Of a stretch of 64,000 bases of DNA, positions 48,431-58,715 are shown piece by piece. The number at the start of each line of letters is the position of its first letter. Within the stretch, counting starts at the first letter, position 1. The stretch spans positions 1,186,010-1,250,009 of the forward strand of contig CAUJNA010002890.1 in NCBI GenBank assembly GCA_963377175.1, given 5' to 3'. Under the pieces are notes generated by a model. That model was given only the letters and a program-made list of their open reading frames with translations. It ran no database searches and was not told the DNA's origin. This DNA is from Effrenium voratum (lineage: Eukaryota; Sar; Dinophyceae; Suessiales; Symbiodiniaceae). The position numbers were made by a program, and so were the translations under genes.

Positions 48431-48553
48431 GTGGTTCATGGAGGCCGTCCCTGCAGTCTTTGGCGTGGAGGACTCCGATGAGCTCTCGGAGTCCTTGCGA
48501 GAAGATGCCCAGGATCGAGCGGCGAGATCCAGCGCTCCGAAAAAATTCGGGGG
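48431..48553 (+). CDS. exon, acidic segment of unknown protein
   Basis: Acceptor TTCGCTCAG|G, donor GGGG|GTGGTC. It encodes 40 residues, strongly acidic then basic (it includes VFGVEDSDELSESLREDAQD). A family B right end (48316-48390) lies just upstream. Confidence 0.55.
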
Positions 48554-49839
48554 GTGGTCCATGACGATAAGCTCACCTCTTAAAAAACACACAACTTTTC
48601 TCAACTTGTTGGGTAACAGGGGCTGGAAAGTATGGTGTCCCTCTAAATCGGGAGCCCTCAAAGTGGGTGGCTGTTGTTTGGTTCACCTGAGACTTGCCTC
48701 TTAAAAAACACAGACAACTTTTCTCAGCTTGTTGGGGTAACATGGGCTAATACGTCTGTAAAAGATGAAAACTTCCCCAGGGCTTGGAGTTTTAAGGGGT
48801 AAGGAAGGGACACCAGGGAGAATGAGTCCGAAAACAAGCAAAAGCAACCCTTGGAGAAGCAAACCCAAGTTGATCATATGGCCATGGGTCAAAATCCAAA
48901 TCATACCCCCAGAGAACATCCCAATCCCTACTAAGATAGACTACAATGGGCGGTAACTTTACCCACCACAAAATTGTACCAGGCTTTGACCCACAGGTTC
49001 TGAGCCGGGGTCCTGTTTCCCTCTGGGTCACTACTATGGGTGGACGAAATCCATTTCGCACCACCTTAGAAATATTGGAATGATTCGATTCCCCTTCAAA
49101 TACCAATTGAGAATGGTTTCTCATGGTTTCAAAGGGGTGCAGGATTTCGTCCATCCACAGTACCATGGAACCCACCATAGTAACCCACAAGAGAGAAACC
49201 CTTCTAAAGGAACATGGTCTTCCAGTATCCCTCAGTCGGGCAAGCCATGTTACTGTGTGGGAGTGTATGTTCCCAACGTTTCAAAAAGGGTCCAACTCAA
49301 AGATGACACCTGGAGCCCTGAAGAAACTTAGAAACTTGCCCAGGGGATCTTGCCTCATGTTTCGGCAAGATACCCCTTGAAGGAAAGTCACAACCAGAGA
49401 GTCCCTGATGCATCTTCTGATTTGATCAAAGGACGCTTGAAGAAGGCCACCTGGCTTGTAACCAAAGACACTGAACGGGGGGGCGCGTTTCCTGGTATCG
49501 AATTAAGCACTTGAACTAGTAAGAACTTACCAGCTTGGCGAATCGAACACCCAGGTTTTTTGGACCGTCTTCCGTTCCTGGTTTCATTCGCCAAGAAACC
49601 CGCAGTTGGGAAGCAAAGCCGCCCGCTCAGTTTTGAGCTCCCGAAATGTATGTTCGCAACTATTACAAGCTAACAAGAGCTATTAGGCCTTAGTAGCTTC
49701 TATCTTCGGGGGGCCCTCCAGGAGGGGTACATCAACGAACGCATGACTTATGGGGCACTGGAAACCACCCAACCAAAAGCTACATCAAAGGCGTTTTTTT
49801 TTCGCCTTTTTGGGGCCGGGGGGGTGACGGTGTTCCATC

Positions 49840-50010
49840 AGCAACAGCTCCTGGCCGAAGAAGTTGGTGGAACTCCCCGCGGGCGTCCCGCGGCGGGGCC
49901 CTGCGAAAGACGCAGGCCGAGCTCGTGGAGAAGATCTGCTCCACCAACGACACCGAGGACGGGTTTTAAAGGTCGAGGCGCGAGAAGGTCTCCACCAAGA
50001 ATTTCCCACT
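49840..50010 (+). CDS. GC-rich exon-like segment, unknown product
   Basis: The frame ALRKTQAELVEKICSTNDTE is convincing for about 35 codons, with acceptor GACGCAG|GCC available, then a TAA. A second segment in the same frame (RREKVSTKNFPLK) follows. Another plus frame is open across the whole stretch. Confidence 0.4.
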
Positions 50011-50289
50011 GAAAAGAGCTCATCCAAGGCCGGGGTGGTGGGATGATCAAGGGGTTTATGCAACCACTTCTGTAGTGCAAGGGAATTTTAGTTTGTATGA
50101 TCAAATTGGTCTTTGGGAAAAGCCCTTTCTGTTGTATCACAGACATGGTCATTCCCCACAGCCCTGATGAAGGTCATCTACTCGTAAGATCTCGGAAAGT
50201 TTTCACTCGGATGGCTGGTCTTTGGTGTACCCGTTTGGGACCGATGTTTTGGGAAAACAATTGCCTTCTTCACACCTACAAAAGGTCAA

Positions 50290-50440
50290 ACTGGACCTTC
50301 TGCGCTGGGTGGAGGGAGCAACCCGGGTTCAAAACAGAGGCCTTCAACAACCCGCGGACGCTTTTGGTGGTTATTTTGTGCCTCAGGGCGGACAGCATCA
50401 CCACTTTGTCTCCGTGGGTTTCTCAGGAACCCTTCCATGC
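50290..50440 (+). CDS. exon-like segment, unknown product
   Basis: Two plus frames are open; one carries a hydrophobic stretch (NPRTLLVVILCLRADSITTL) and the other is polar. Followed by a short repeat also seen near 48270, 45690 and 24760 (CCCCT...GGTTTTAAA...ATCACTGCTGGACA). Confidence 0.3.
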
Positions 50441-51089
50441 ATCTTCCATGTGATTAGGAAGATTCTTTATGTTCCCCTGATAGGTTTAAAAGAAATCTAT
50501 CACTGCTGGACACATTCCTTAGATTTTTCACGGGGCGATGAAAATTAGGGGAAACACCCTCAAACACGGCTGCTACTTGGGCATGACCCACAAATGACAA
50601 GGTTAACTCTCCCAGGGGGGCACTTATAAGCAGCTATAGCTTATGTCGCGTTTGGGTTTTTCCAATACGTCCCTAAGGGTTTCTTGGTACCTGATGCCCA
50701 AACTGGCCCGGTTTGAGCCTCTATGGCAGGGGAGATCCCTCCGGTTTGGAGGCCACAGGGAGCGTTTGGTTGGTCCAGTCAGCCCCAGCCAACAGCCCCC
50801 GAGATCCCTCCAAAACGGCCCTTTGCCCCAGCCAGATGGTGCACATGCTTGCCCAGGGTCTAAGTATACAGGCCTAGGGTTTCAAAGAGTAAGATGGTTC
50901 AAGGGCTTAGATCCAGGTCTTTAAAGGATTCAACTAACCAGAGTCGTTTCCCGGTTTTATAGGGTTTTACGGGGGTTTTATAGGTTTCCTTTGAAGGGCT
51001 TCATGGGTTTTTTGGGGTTTCATAGGGGTGAGAGGTTCTATCGGGTTTTACAGGGATATAGGTTTTGGTCTATCGGGTTTTCCGGGGCT

Positions 51090-51210
51090 TTCCCTGGGCT
51101 TCCCCAAGGACATTCGCCAGACTCTGGTCGCCTGGCTCGCGGATTGCCCGGACCCGGCAAGGCCAGGAAACTCGTTGAAACGATCGATGCCTCTGCGGAT
51201 CTTTGCTTAG
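51090..51210 (+). CDS. exon-like segment, unknown product
   Basis: Open plus frame of about 35 codons (it includes KDIRQTLVAWLADCPDPARP) ending at a TAG. It is preceded by an AT/GT-rich run of GGGTTTTATAGG-like repeats (50940-51080). Confidence 0.4.
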
Positions 51211-51449
51211 GTCCAGCGAAAGGGTGCCCAGAAACCGTTCCTTTTTGCTTCAGAATGAGCTCCCCTTTTCGCTTTTATTTTTTTTATTTTTTGGGGTTTC
51301 TTGGTTTTCCACGAACCCCGGATTAAGCAGAACCCCTGGTTGATTTTGATATGGGGAGTGTCCCCTTTTAGTGGGGATTCATCACTTCTGGAGGGAACAC
51401 CCCCTAATTCGGGATGGGTTTATTATTCCTGGGTCAACATTACCGTTTC

Positions 51450-51710
51450 TTTTTTGGGGGAGGGTTCCCCTTCTAGAATAGACAGGATAAGCTCAGGTGA
51501 TATCTCCAACAGGCGGTGCTCTTTTTAGTTCGCACCACCCCGCAGCCCTCGCAGAACCTCGTGGTGCCCTTGTGGAACCCTGGTGGAACCCTCGTGGACT
51601 CAGGGCCGCCCCGGACCACCCCGGAGCCCATCTGGTCTGAGACCCCAAAGCTTCCAGCTGTTGGGGAAAAAAGGGTACCCTTATTCTAACCTCTCTACTG
51701 GAGGACCTAG
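51450..51710. mobile_element. family B element interrupted by exon-like DNA
   Basis: The family's GGGAGGGTTCCCCTTCTAGAATAGACA block (51455-51485) and its right end GGGTACCC...GGAGGACCTAG (51670-51710) are separated by about 180 bp. The insert begins, after CTTTTTAG, with a Pro/Thr/Trp-rich open frame (it includes QNLVVPLWNPGGTLVDSGPP). This is the second copy with this arrangement. Confidence 0.6.
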
Positions 51711-51797
51711 CTTGGGTTTGCCGAAAAGGTTTTGGGTTTCTGGAGGTTGGTGGGGTGTGTTGATTAAATGTTGTTTGTTTTGTTTGTTTTGTTTTAT

Positions 51798-51846
<49 letters not shown>

Positions 51847-51865
51847 TTGTTTGTTTGTTTGTTTC
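51798..51865. repeat. (TGTC)n and (TGTT)n microsatellite
   Basis: Pure tetranucleotide repeat, about eight TGTC units followed by TGTT units. Confidence 0.95.
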
Positions 51866-52149
51866 TGACAGAGAATTTCAACTTCTCATCCCACCTCCCA
51901 TGTGTGGTGTGTACCAAGGTTTGTCTTTGCGTGGCCTTTCCCTTGAATATCAGCCACAGAAGAAGAAAAACAACACAAAAAACGGGGACCGCTGGACCAT
52001 ATGGGTGTGGGTCAAAATGGACCACAGGTTTTGGTCCATGTTGCCACTTACCAGGAGTCCATTTTGGGTTTTGGGTATATACCTATTTTTGACCCACAAC
52101 CAACCTTTCAACCCCCAACCTCACCCCACCCTCAACCAACCAGCCTCTT

Positions 52150-52460
52150 CAACCCCCAAAAAGAAAATCCCAACGCCGCCGATTCCAACCGATTCGACGC
52201 CGAGTCCCCAACCCCGACTAACCGAGCGCGAGTCGAATGCGCTCGCTCGCGCCCGCTGGCGCCTGGACGAGGATATGTTTCCATCGTTCATGCGTTTGGG
52301 CGAGTGTCCTACTTTGGGGCAGAGTCCGGTGTCCTTTCCGCATGGGATGCCTATGCAAACGTGGAGGCGTCATGAGCGGGACCCCCAAAATGAGTACACC
52401 CCGCCCCTGAAAAGGGGAGCCTCGAAAAAGGACACGCCGATGTTCAGCACCCCCTTATAA
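52150..52460 (+). CDS. last exon of a gene of unknown function
   Basis: Continuous open frame of about 100 codons with strong codon bias, ending TAA at 52458-52460. It begins Pro/Thr-rich and becomes charged and Met-rich (it includes ALARARWRLDEDMFPSFMRL and KRGASKKDTPMFSTPL). Other frames are poorer. The start is probably near a CCCAAAAAG|A acceptor. This is among the best-supported exons by composition. No family was recognised. Confidence 0.6.
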
Positions 52461-52616
52461 TCCGGGGGGTTCAGAGTTGGGCTTAGCGATCTTTTTGTTG
52501 GCTCCTGTCAGGCAGCCCTTAGTTGGTGGTTGGGGCTGGTAGTTTGAGTTGAACCCCCGGCATTTGTAGAGGGTAAATGGGAGGGAAATCATCTCGCGCC
52601 GCCTTCAAACTTCAAA

Positions 52617-53450
52617 CTACCGGGCTCCGAGCACCAAGAAGGAAGCCTTTGGTTTCTTTACTCTCGGGGTAAACCATTCAACCATATGCTTTTTATTGCT
52701 GTTCCTGGGAACGAACCAGCCAAATGGAGGAAGCACAGCAAACAAATGAACAAACAAGCACACACTCGCACACAGACAAGCAGAAAGCAAGCGAGCAAGC
52801 AAGCAAACAACCAAGCATTTCTTGGCAACTAGAGGAAACAACGGTGGGCCTCCAGTTTTGTTGGACGATGTTTTTTTGCACCGAAATAGCATATCCATAG
52901 GGTGAACCCCTCGTCTCATTTTCCCACGTCGTTCTTGCAAGAAGTTTGGATCTAACCATTTCCAAAGTGCAGCAAGTGTCAAAAAGGAGTGGGGGACTTT
53001 CCCCCAAAAGGAGCCCACTTTCCTGAAAGCTCGGAGCAAGTTCCTCGGGTTGCTTGGGCTTCTGTGTTCCTTTGAGCTGGTTTCTTGGGGCGAGCCCGAG
53101 ACCCCAAGTTTCAGCGGTGCTTTTCTCCAGCTTGAGTCTATTTTGGTAAGGGTGCAACCGTTCTCTTTGTGGTCAAAAGGAAAAGGGACAAGGACAATAA
53201 CCAATCTTGGGTCTAAAACAAGACCCGAGGTGGGCCCCTGAAAACCCTTGCCCAAATATGTTGGAGCTTTCAGGGAGGGTTCTGAAGGGTTGTTTGGGCT
53301 TATTTGTTCATGGCCACTGCCGGGGTGTGTGTGTGTGTGAGCACAACGGAAAGTCGACTGACCAAAAACACGTTTCCTTTTTTTTCCACGGCCACTCGGG
53401 GTTGGATTCCAGCACCCTTCAACAAAGCAGGGTGAGGGGTTGTGACACAA
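52617..53450 (-). CDS. long minus-strand open frame, doubtful
   Basis: Open for 277 codons from a 53448 start, the longest non-repetitive frame in the window. It spans simple sequence (GCAAGCAAACAA near 52790) that yields a Cys/Leu/Ala-rich hydrophobic stretch. It has no recognised domain. It would be the only minus-strand gene and may be chance or a decayed gene. Confidence 0.25.
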   Translation of the reverse strand: MCHNPSPCFVEGCWNPTPSGRGKKRKRVFGQSTFRCAHTHTHPGSGHEQISPNNPSEPSLKAPTYLGKGFQGPTSGLVLDPRLVIVLVPFPFDHKENGCTLTKIDSSWRKAPLKLGVSGSPQETSSKEHRSPSNPRNLLRAFRKVGSFWGKVPHSFLTLAALWKWLDPNFLQERRGKMRRGVHPMDMLFRCKKTSSNKTGGPPLFPLVAKKCLVVCLLARLLSACLCASVCLFVHLFAVLPPFGWFVPRNSNKKHMVEWFTPRVKKPKASFLVLGAR

Positions 53451-53555
53451 CTACTTGGACCCTCAAAATTATCTTAAAGATGGGTTATTGTTAGTTTTTA
53501 TCGGGTGAATTCACTTTTTCAAGGGTAGTTCGAGGGTGCAGGTACTCTAAACCAG

Positions 53556-53678
53556 CACCAGCGACGTTTTCTGGACAGCACTATGGAGATTGAACATAGG
53601 AACACCCTGTCGTGCGAGGGTGCTGGTCGGGGTGATGTGGTATTGAAGGTGCTCTGTGCGGATGTTCAAGCGGCTTAG
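53556..53678 (+). CDS. exon-like segment ending in a stop
   Basis: Acceptor AAACCAG|CAC, then 40 codons (it includes LDSTMEIEHRNTLSCEGAGR) to TAG at 53676. Preceded directly by a family I element (53453-53545). Confidence 0.45.
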   Translation, partial: HQRRFLDSTMEIEHRNTLSCEGAGRGDVVLKVLCADVQAA

Positions 53679-53699
53679 GTTATCATCATGGTTACTGGG

Positions 53700-54300
53700 G
53701 TAAGTGGGTTGGTCCCCTTATCTCAGTTGCCCAGTAGTGCCCTTTTCAACCTTTTGGGGAAGGGTTCCCCTTGGCCACTGGGCATGTGAGTTACCATGGT
53801 TGTACCCTACTTACCAAGCCTTTATCCCAGCATTGCTTCTCTAAGCTTCATCGTGGCTGGCCTGGGTTTGCCTCGCGGGACAAGCGAAACGGGCACTCGC
53901 GTGAGGGGGACAAATGATCCAGTCGCTGTTCAAAGTTAATCCTAATCCCTAGTGGGACAGCACTACTGAAAGGGGCAGGGTGCGTCAGGTCAGTGGTTAC
54001 TTTGCCTGGTTATAACCCACTGAACGGAGACTTACAACCATGCCTTTTGTGGGTTGTCTCGCCATGGTTATGTTCCACTTACTACGTTCAATGCCCCTTT
54101 AAGTACAACAAGGGAACGCCACCATTTGCCACAAGTCGCATGTGGGTGTGGGTTTATTATTATTGTCATTATTTACAGTTATTATGATTGTCTCTCATTG
54201 TGGGGGGGTCGCCGAAGAAAAACAAATAATTTGGTTTGGTTGCTTGAAAGGTTCAGTTGTTTCTTTTCGGGTGGGTGGGGGAACCCCAATTTTGAGACAA
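53700..54300. other. non-coding stretch
   Basis: Contains a partial family B copy (53725-53790) and a foldback element of the GGGCAGGGT family (53967-54105). No exon was recognised. Confidence 0.5.
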
Positions 54301-54309
54301 CCCCATGTG

Positions 54310-54392
54310 GCGCCTCGCAGACGCGACGACTTCGTGGGCCAAGCGGTTTCAAGGGCACTCAAGGCGCTCCGCTCGCGCATCGCTGCAAAGCA
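54310..54392 (+). CDS. exon-like segment, unknown product
   Basis: The frame [20 protein letters not shown] is charged and helical. It runs into the CCAACCCA minisatellite. Other frames are also open. Confidence 0.4.
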
Positions 54393-54560
54393 CCCACCAA
54401 TCCACCAACCAACCCACCAACGCACCAACCCACCAACCCACCAACCCACCAACCCACCAACCCACCCACCAACCCACCAACCCACCAACCCACCAACCCA
54501 CCAACCAACCCACCCACCAACCAACCAACCACCCAACCAACCAACCAGCCAACCAGTCCC
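54392..54560. repeat. CCAACCCA minisatellite
   Basis: About 170 bp of CCACCAACCCA-type units. All frames are open through it, producing Pro/Thr- or Gly/Trp/Val-rich artefacts on the two strands. A similar but distinct repeat (CCACCAGCCA) lies at 59517-59605. Confidence 0.95.
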
Positions 54561-54661
54561 CTGGCCAGGGCAAAGCCCCAAACCGTGGCTAGTAAAGCAA
54601 ACACCCCTTCCGGGTTTTATCCCCCTGCAAAAAACAAGTTGAACAAGGGCACCGCAACCCA

Positions 54662-54845
54662 CTGCGCTGGGTGAAGTCTTTCACCACCAAAAACCCCGCC
54701 CGCTGGCTGGGCGGCCGCATCCCCAGCATCCGCGGTTACCTGGTGTCAGGGCGGCGCATTGGGGATCTTGCTAGATATACTGTGGCTTTTGCGCTCGGCT
54801 GGTTTTGCCAGTGTTCAGTCGGGAATGTGTTGTACCTTCCATGTT
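54662..54845 (+). CDS. exon-like segment, unknown product
   Basis: The frame (it includes SFTTKNPARWLGGRIPSIRG) is open for about 60 codons to a TAA at 54843. GT sites at about 54733 could end it earlier. Clear rise in GC. Confidence 0.45.
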
Positions 54846-55984
54846 AAAAGGGGTTTCCCAAACGTGGATTGCCATTGGTCGGCTTCCTGAACTATTGGTG
54901 GTTCAGATTGGTAGTTGTTGGACACAAACAGAGACGCAGGCTCAATCTCCCAAGCCACCAATCCAAGCGACCAATCGAAACCACTCATCCAAACCACTAA
55001 TCCAAACCACCTTTGGACGCGACATGAATGTGTTTTTTGGGAAACCTACAAAAGCTCAGGCTTCTGCATTTTGCTAACCCAATGTCACCCCGAGAGGGTC
55101 CAAGTTCTTTTCGAGGACGGTTTCTCAGGGGTTTGAAGTTTAAAGGGGCAAAGTCCCTGAGGAGGTACTTGGGTGTTCAGCCAAGTTAACTATAGTTAGT
55201 TCAAATGGAGTTGCCATGCTATTTGTGGGTTACAACCCACGTGGCTATCCGCTTATGGACTCTCAAACTACCCCCCTAAAATGGGAACTCACCTCGTAAT
55301 TTTGGGGCACTACCCTCCCTTCCACTAAGACACCTGTGAGAGGGTACCTGGGAGATCACTTTTCTCTTGTAGGGACCCTCTGTGTGCCAGGTTAGTGCCA
55401 ACTTTTACAGGGAAATGTCTTCCCCAGAATTAGCTCCCCTTTTTGCTTTTTTGAGCCTTTTTTTTTTTTCTTTGTTTTCCACTAGCCAGGCAAAGAAGAG
55501 ATTTTGTTTTGCTGGGGCAAGATTTGAGGATCCGGGTACCCTCTTGCTGGTCCCAGCTTCGCAGCTTCGCTGCGCAGGTCTATTTGGCGGGCAGGAAGTG
55601 ACTGACCGGCCACCCGTCAACCCGTCTCGGGTCTCGGGTCTCGGGGGGGGGGGGTCTCGTACGCGGATTGTTGGACCTTTAAACCTGCTTTCATTTTGAG
55701 TGATTCGTACTGAGTCGACAGTAATGTGAACCCCGGATTAAGCAGGTTCCCTGGTTGATTAATAGGGGGGGTGTCCCCTTTCAGTGGGGATTCATCACTT
55801 TTGCAGGGAACACCCCGCCAAGAATGGGACGGGTTCAAAAAATCCTGGGTCAACACTACCTCTCACAAACCCGCCCTAGAGACAAACTTTTAGACCCCTT
55901 CCGCGGGTTGCCTGAAAGTACCCCCTGCTCCAAATACCCGCCTTTCAGGGTATGATAGAGTATGATGTTCACCCTTGATTTAAC

Positions 55985-56350
55985 ATGGGATCGGAATGTA
56001 CCCTGGAAAAACCACATATGTTCCATAAACTACCCTACACAAAGCGGCAGAAGCTCATGTTTTGCCAGAAAGCACCCATACAATTTGGAAAAGACACATC
56101 TTTGCCACGAAACTACCCTATACCACGGGTATTTGGAGTACTGCAACAGTTCCGACCCCGGAGGGCCCATCTGGCCGCTTCGGCTAGTATGGCCGCCTGC
56201 TGGCAGCTAGGCGGACCCGATTTCTTGGATCGCGGTCCCACATGGATGTGGTCTAGAAGACTTTCGGTTGGGTTCCACGAGTACTTGACACCGGTTGGCA
56301 TCCGGGGGGTCAAAACTGGGCAGTCAATGGAACCCAAAACTAAAACCTGA
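55985..56350 (+). CDS. open frame of 121 codons, unknown product
   Basis: The middle part (it includes AHLAASASMAACWQLGGPDF) is protein-like, and the ends look non-coding. A 155-codon minus frame overlaps. A family F element begins at 56300. Confidence 0.35.
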   Translation: MGSECTLEKPHMFHKLPYTKRQKLMFCQKAPIQFGKDTSLPRNYPIPRVFGVLQQFRPRRAHLAASASMAACWQLGGPDFLDRGPTWMWSRRLSVGFHEYLTPVGIRGVKTGQSMEPKTKT

Positions 56351-56739
56351 GGTTTTTCTTTGAATGTTTTGACCCATGCCCATTTGTTATAACTCATAAC
56401 CCTGGAATCCATTAAGTCTCTTGTTTGGCAGCATACGAACCGGAGGAATTTCTGGTTCAAGACCACAGACGTGTCACTCAACCCAGCTGAGAGGCGGGGT
56501 ATTTCATTGCAGGGTTCACCTGTTGACCCCCTTTGGGAAATTCGGGGCCCCTTTTGGCATGATATCAGGAAACCAACCACCTCAATCAGTCATGTTGTTT
56601 AAGTTGTTGGGTTCTGTGTATTTTTGGTGGGTAGGATTGGACAGGAACAGAAGGACATTGCTTCAAGAGTCTGACTACAATTGACGGTCCCTATGTTTTT
56701 GGCCAAAACGAGCAGGCAAGGGTCCCTCGGTTTCGATTT

Positions 56740-57093
56740 TTGCCGGCCTTCACAAGTGGCAGTTACAGTGGAACGCAACTGTTCGATCAGGAATCCGACG
56801 CCTGTCAGGGGGCAACGGCGAATCCTGTTTGGACGCTCCGGGGGATATTTTTCTCCGTGCTCAAAGTCGGCACGCCATCGCGCGCTCACGAAACGCGGCG
56901 TTCCTGTGAGCTCGGCGCGGAGGTTTGTCGAGCGACAGGGCCAGAATCCAGAACAAAAAGCTTGCTGCTGCAAAGTGTGGATGGTCAAGAACCTGCACCA
57001 GTCTGCATCCCACAATTCATAGGGTTTTACACATCTCAAATGGTGCAACATGTTGCCTATTCGCATGAGATCCCCTTTAAACGGATAAAGTAG
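56740..57093 (+). CDS. open frame of about 115 codons, unknown product
   Basis: The best of three overlapping frames (it includes SRAHETRRSCELGAEVCRAT) ends in TAG near 57091. Two further frames are open, and the minus strand also has 155 codons. It could be a single exon. Confidence 0.4.
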   Translation: MPAFTSGSYSGTQLFDQESDACQGATANPVWTLRGIFFSVLKVGTPSRAHETRRSCELGAEVCRATGPESRTKSLLLQSVDGQEPAPVCIPQFIGFYTSQMVQHVAYSHEIPFKRIK

Positions 57094-57099
57094 TCATGA

Positions 57100-58640
57100 G
57101 CACGGACCTCCACAGTTTGGTATCACCGACAGGGGTACCCGTGTTCCAGATGCGGCTCTGCGGCTTATCCTGCTGATTGTTCAAAGCGAGCTTAGAACAC
57201 GGGCAAATCTCATGAGCACTAGTTTGTCTCAACAAAAATAACAAAGACCTTGTTTAGATGGTTTGCAGAGGGAAACCAAGGACCATCCATTTGTTGTTGT
57301 TGTTGTTTTTTCCTATTTAGGAAAGAGCCATTGTGTGACAATATATTAGCTGGTTGGCTTTCAACTAGTTTCGGGCTGAGCAATCAAAGATTTTGCGGCT
57401 GCTAAGTCCAGATAAGTAACCAAGTCAAATCCTCTTTTTTCCCAACCAGACGAGACCATTGCTGAGTAGTTATTCCCATACAGTCCTGATGGGTATTTTG
57501 GGCCTCAAAATAGGTCCCAATCAACTCGGGTTGTGGTGCAGGGAATTCAGGGTTCTTCATACCAAGCCCCAGGACCCTTAGGGTTGTATGTTTCTCAGTA
57601 TATGATATTGTAGGATCTATGCTTTCTTGCTAGTAACACATTCCTAGAGGGGTCATTTGCAAATGCTTACGCTGTGTTGAATCATATCAGATGGCAACTT
57701 TCAGATTGACCTCGTTGGTGGCAACGGTTGTTGACCTCGCTCGGTCTGGCTCAAGGCTTATAAGACAAGCGAAGGGTGGGCTGGATATGCCTGGAGTCAG
57801 CGAGGTTGAAGCCCAACAACGGCTTTGTCAGCCCCCATAGCCTCATAGCTGTGCTCTTCTGTGTATGGGCGCTGCTTTGCATCTGACGGACCAGATGGGA
57901 GCAACCAGCCAGAGTCCCCAATAGTGAGCAAACAACTCGTCAATGGTGAGGGTCCCTTCTGCTTCGGATTTGGAAGAAAAACCACTAGGAATGCAATCGA
58001 TTCGGATTTGTTAATTTCTTCCAACATAGCCCTTTAAGAGGCCTCTTGAAGTTGCAACTTAAGGATCAATTTTGTGCACTCTACCTTACCATTTCGGCGC
58101 TCGTGCGTGATTCCGTTTTCTCTGGGTCAATGTTCGGACACCTTTTACCTCTTCCCTTGACCAGAATTATGAACAAGACCACATTTACACGCTTAATCTG
58201 GTTGGAGCCTATACATGGTTGTTGTTGGGAAATATTTTACATGTTGGCTTATTGTGATTTAGTGGGAAAATCCCACTTAGTTGCTAAAATTTAAATTATT
58301 GCTCCCCTTCCAACGTCAACCAAGTATACCTGGTTGAACGTTGACAAAGTTCCCTTTTCGGGCGGGTTGTTTTGCATAGAGGAAGCACCCGCCAAGGGCG
58401 AGCGTGTTTACCTTAAAGCTTCCTCACTCCCGTCCTGAAGCCTAGTCACTTTTGGGCTTTGGAGCTTTTTAGTTGTAAACAACTTAAGTTTGCTGATCTG
58501 GGGCTGACCCCGGCACCTCAAGAGCAAAGGAGCACTTTTTTTTGCCCAAATGAGCTTGGCCCCTTCTTTTCTGACATCCACACGGGAAGTGGCAGCTTCC
58601 TTCCAACTCAACTCGATCCCGTTTCGATCGATTGGGCAAA
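57100..58640. other. mostly non-coding region upstream of the J-domain gene
   Basis: A minus frame at 57797-58027 (it includes GWLLPSGPSDAKQRPYTEEH) reads well but is isolated. A plus frame at 58459-58728 overlaps the first exon of the J-domain gene in another frame. No promoter motif was recognised. Confidence 0.4.
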
Positions 58641-58649
58641 TCGAGCGCG

Positions 58650-58715
58650 ATGGCCGATGGCGACGACGACCTTTGGGACACTCTCAACTTGCAGCCCGGG
58701 GCCTCTGTGGACGAG
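58650..58715 (+). CDS. J-domain gene, exon 1
   Basis: ATG in context GCGCGATGG opens a run of acidic residues (MADGDDD) and helix I. It ends GACGAG|GCAGGC, a GC donor. This choice is made because it restores the exact J-domain spacing; reading on gives unrelated sequence. Confidence 0.8.

Noticed and set aside
54195..54662. Gly/Trp/Val-rich or Pro/Thr-rich proteins
   Set aside because: Translation of the CCAACCCA minisatellite in different frames.
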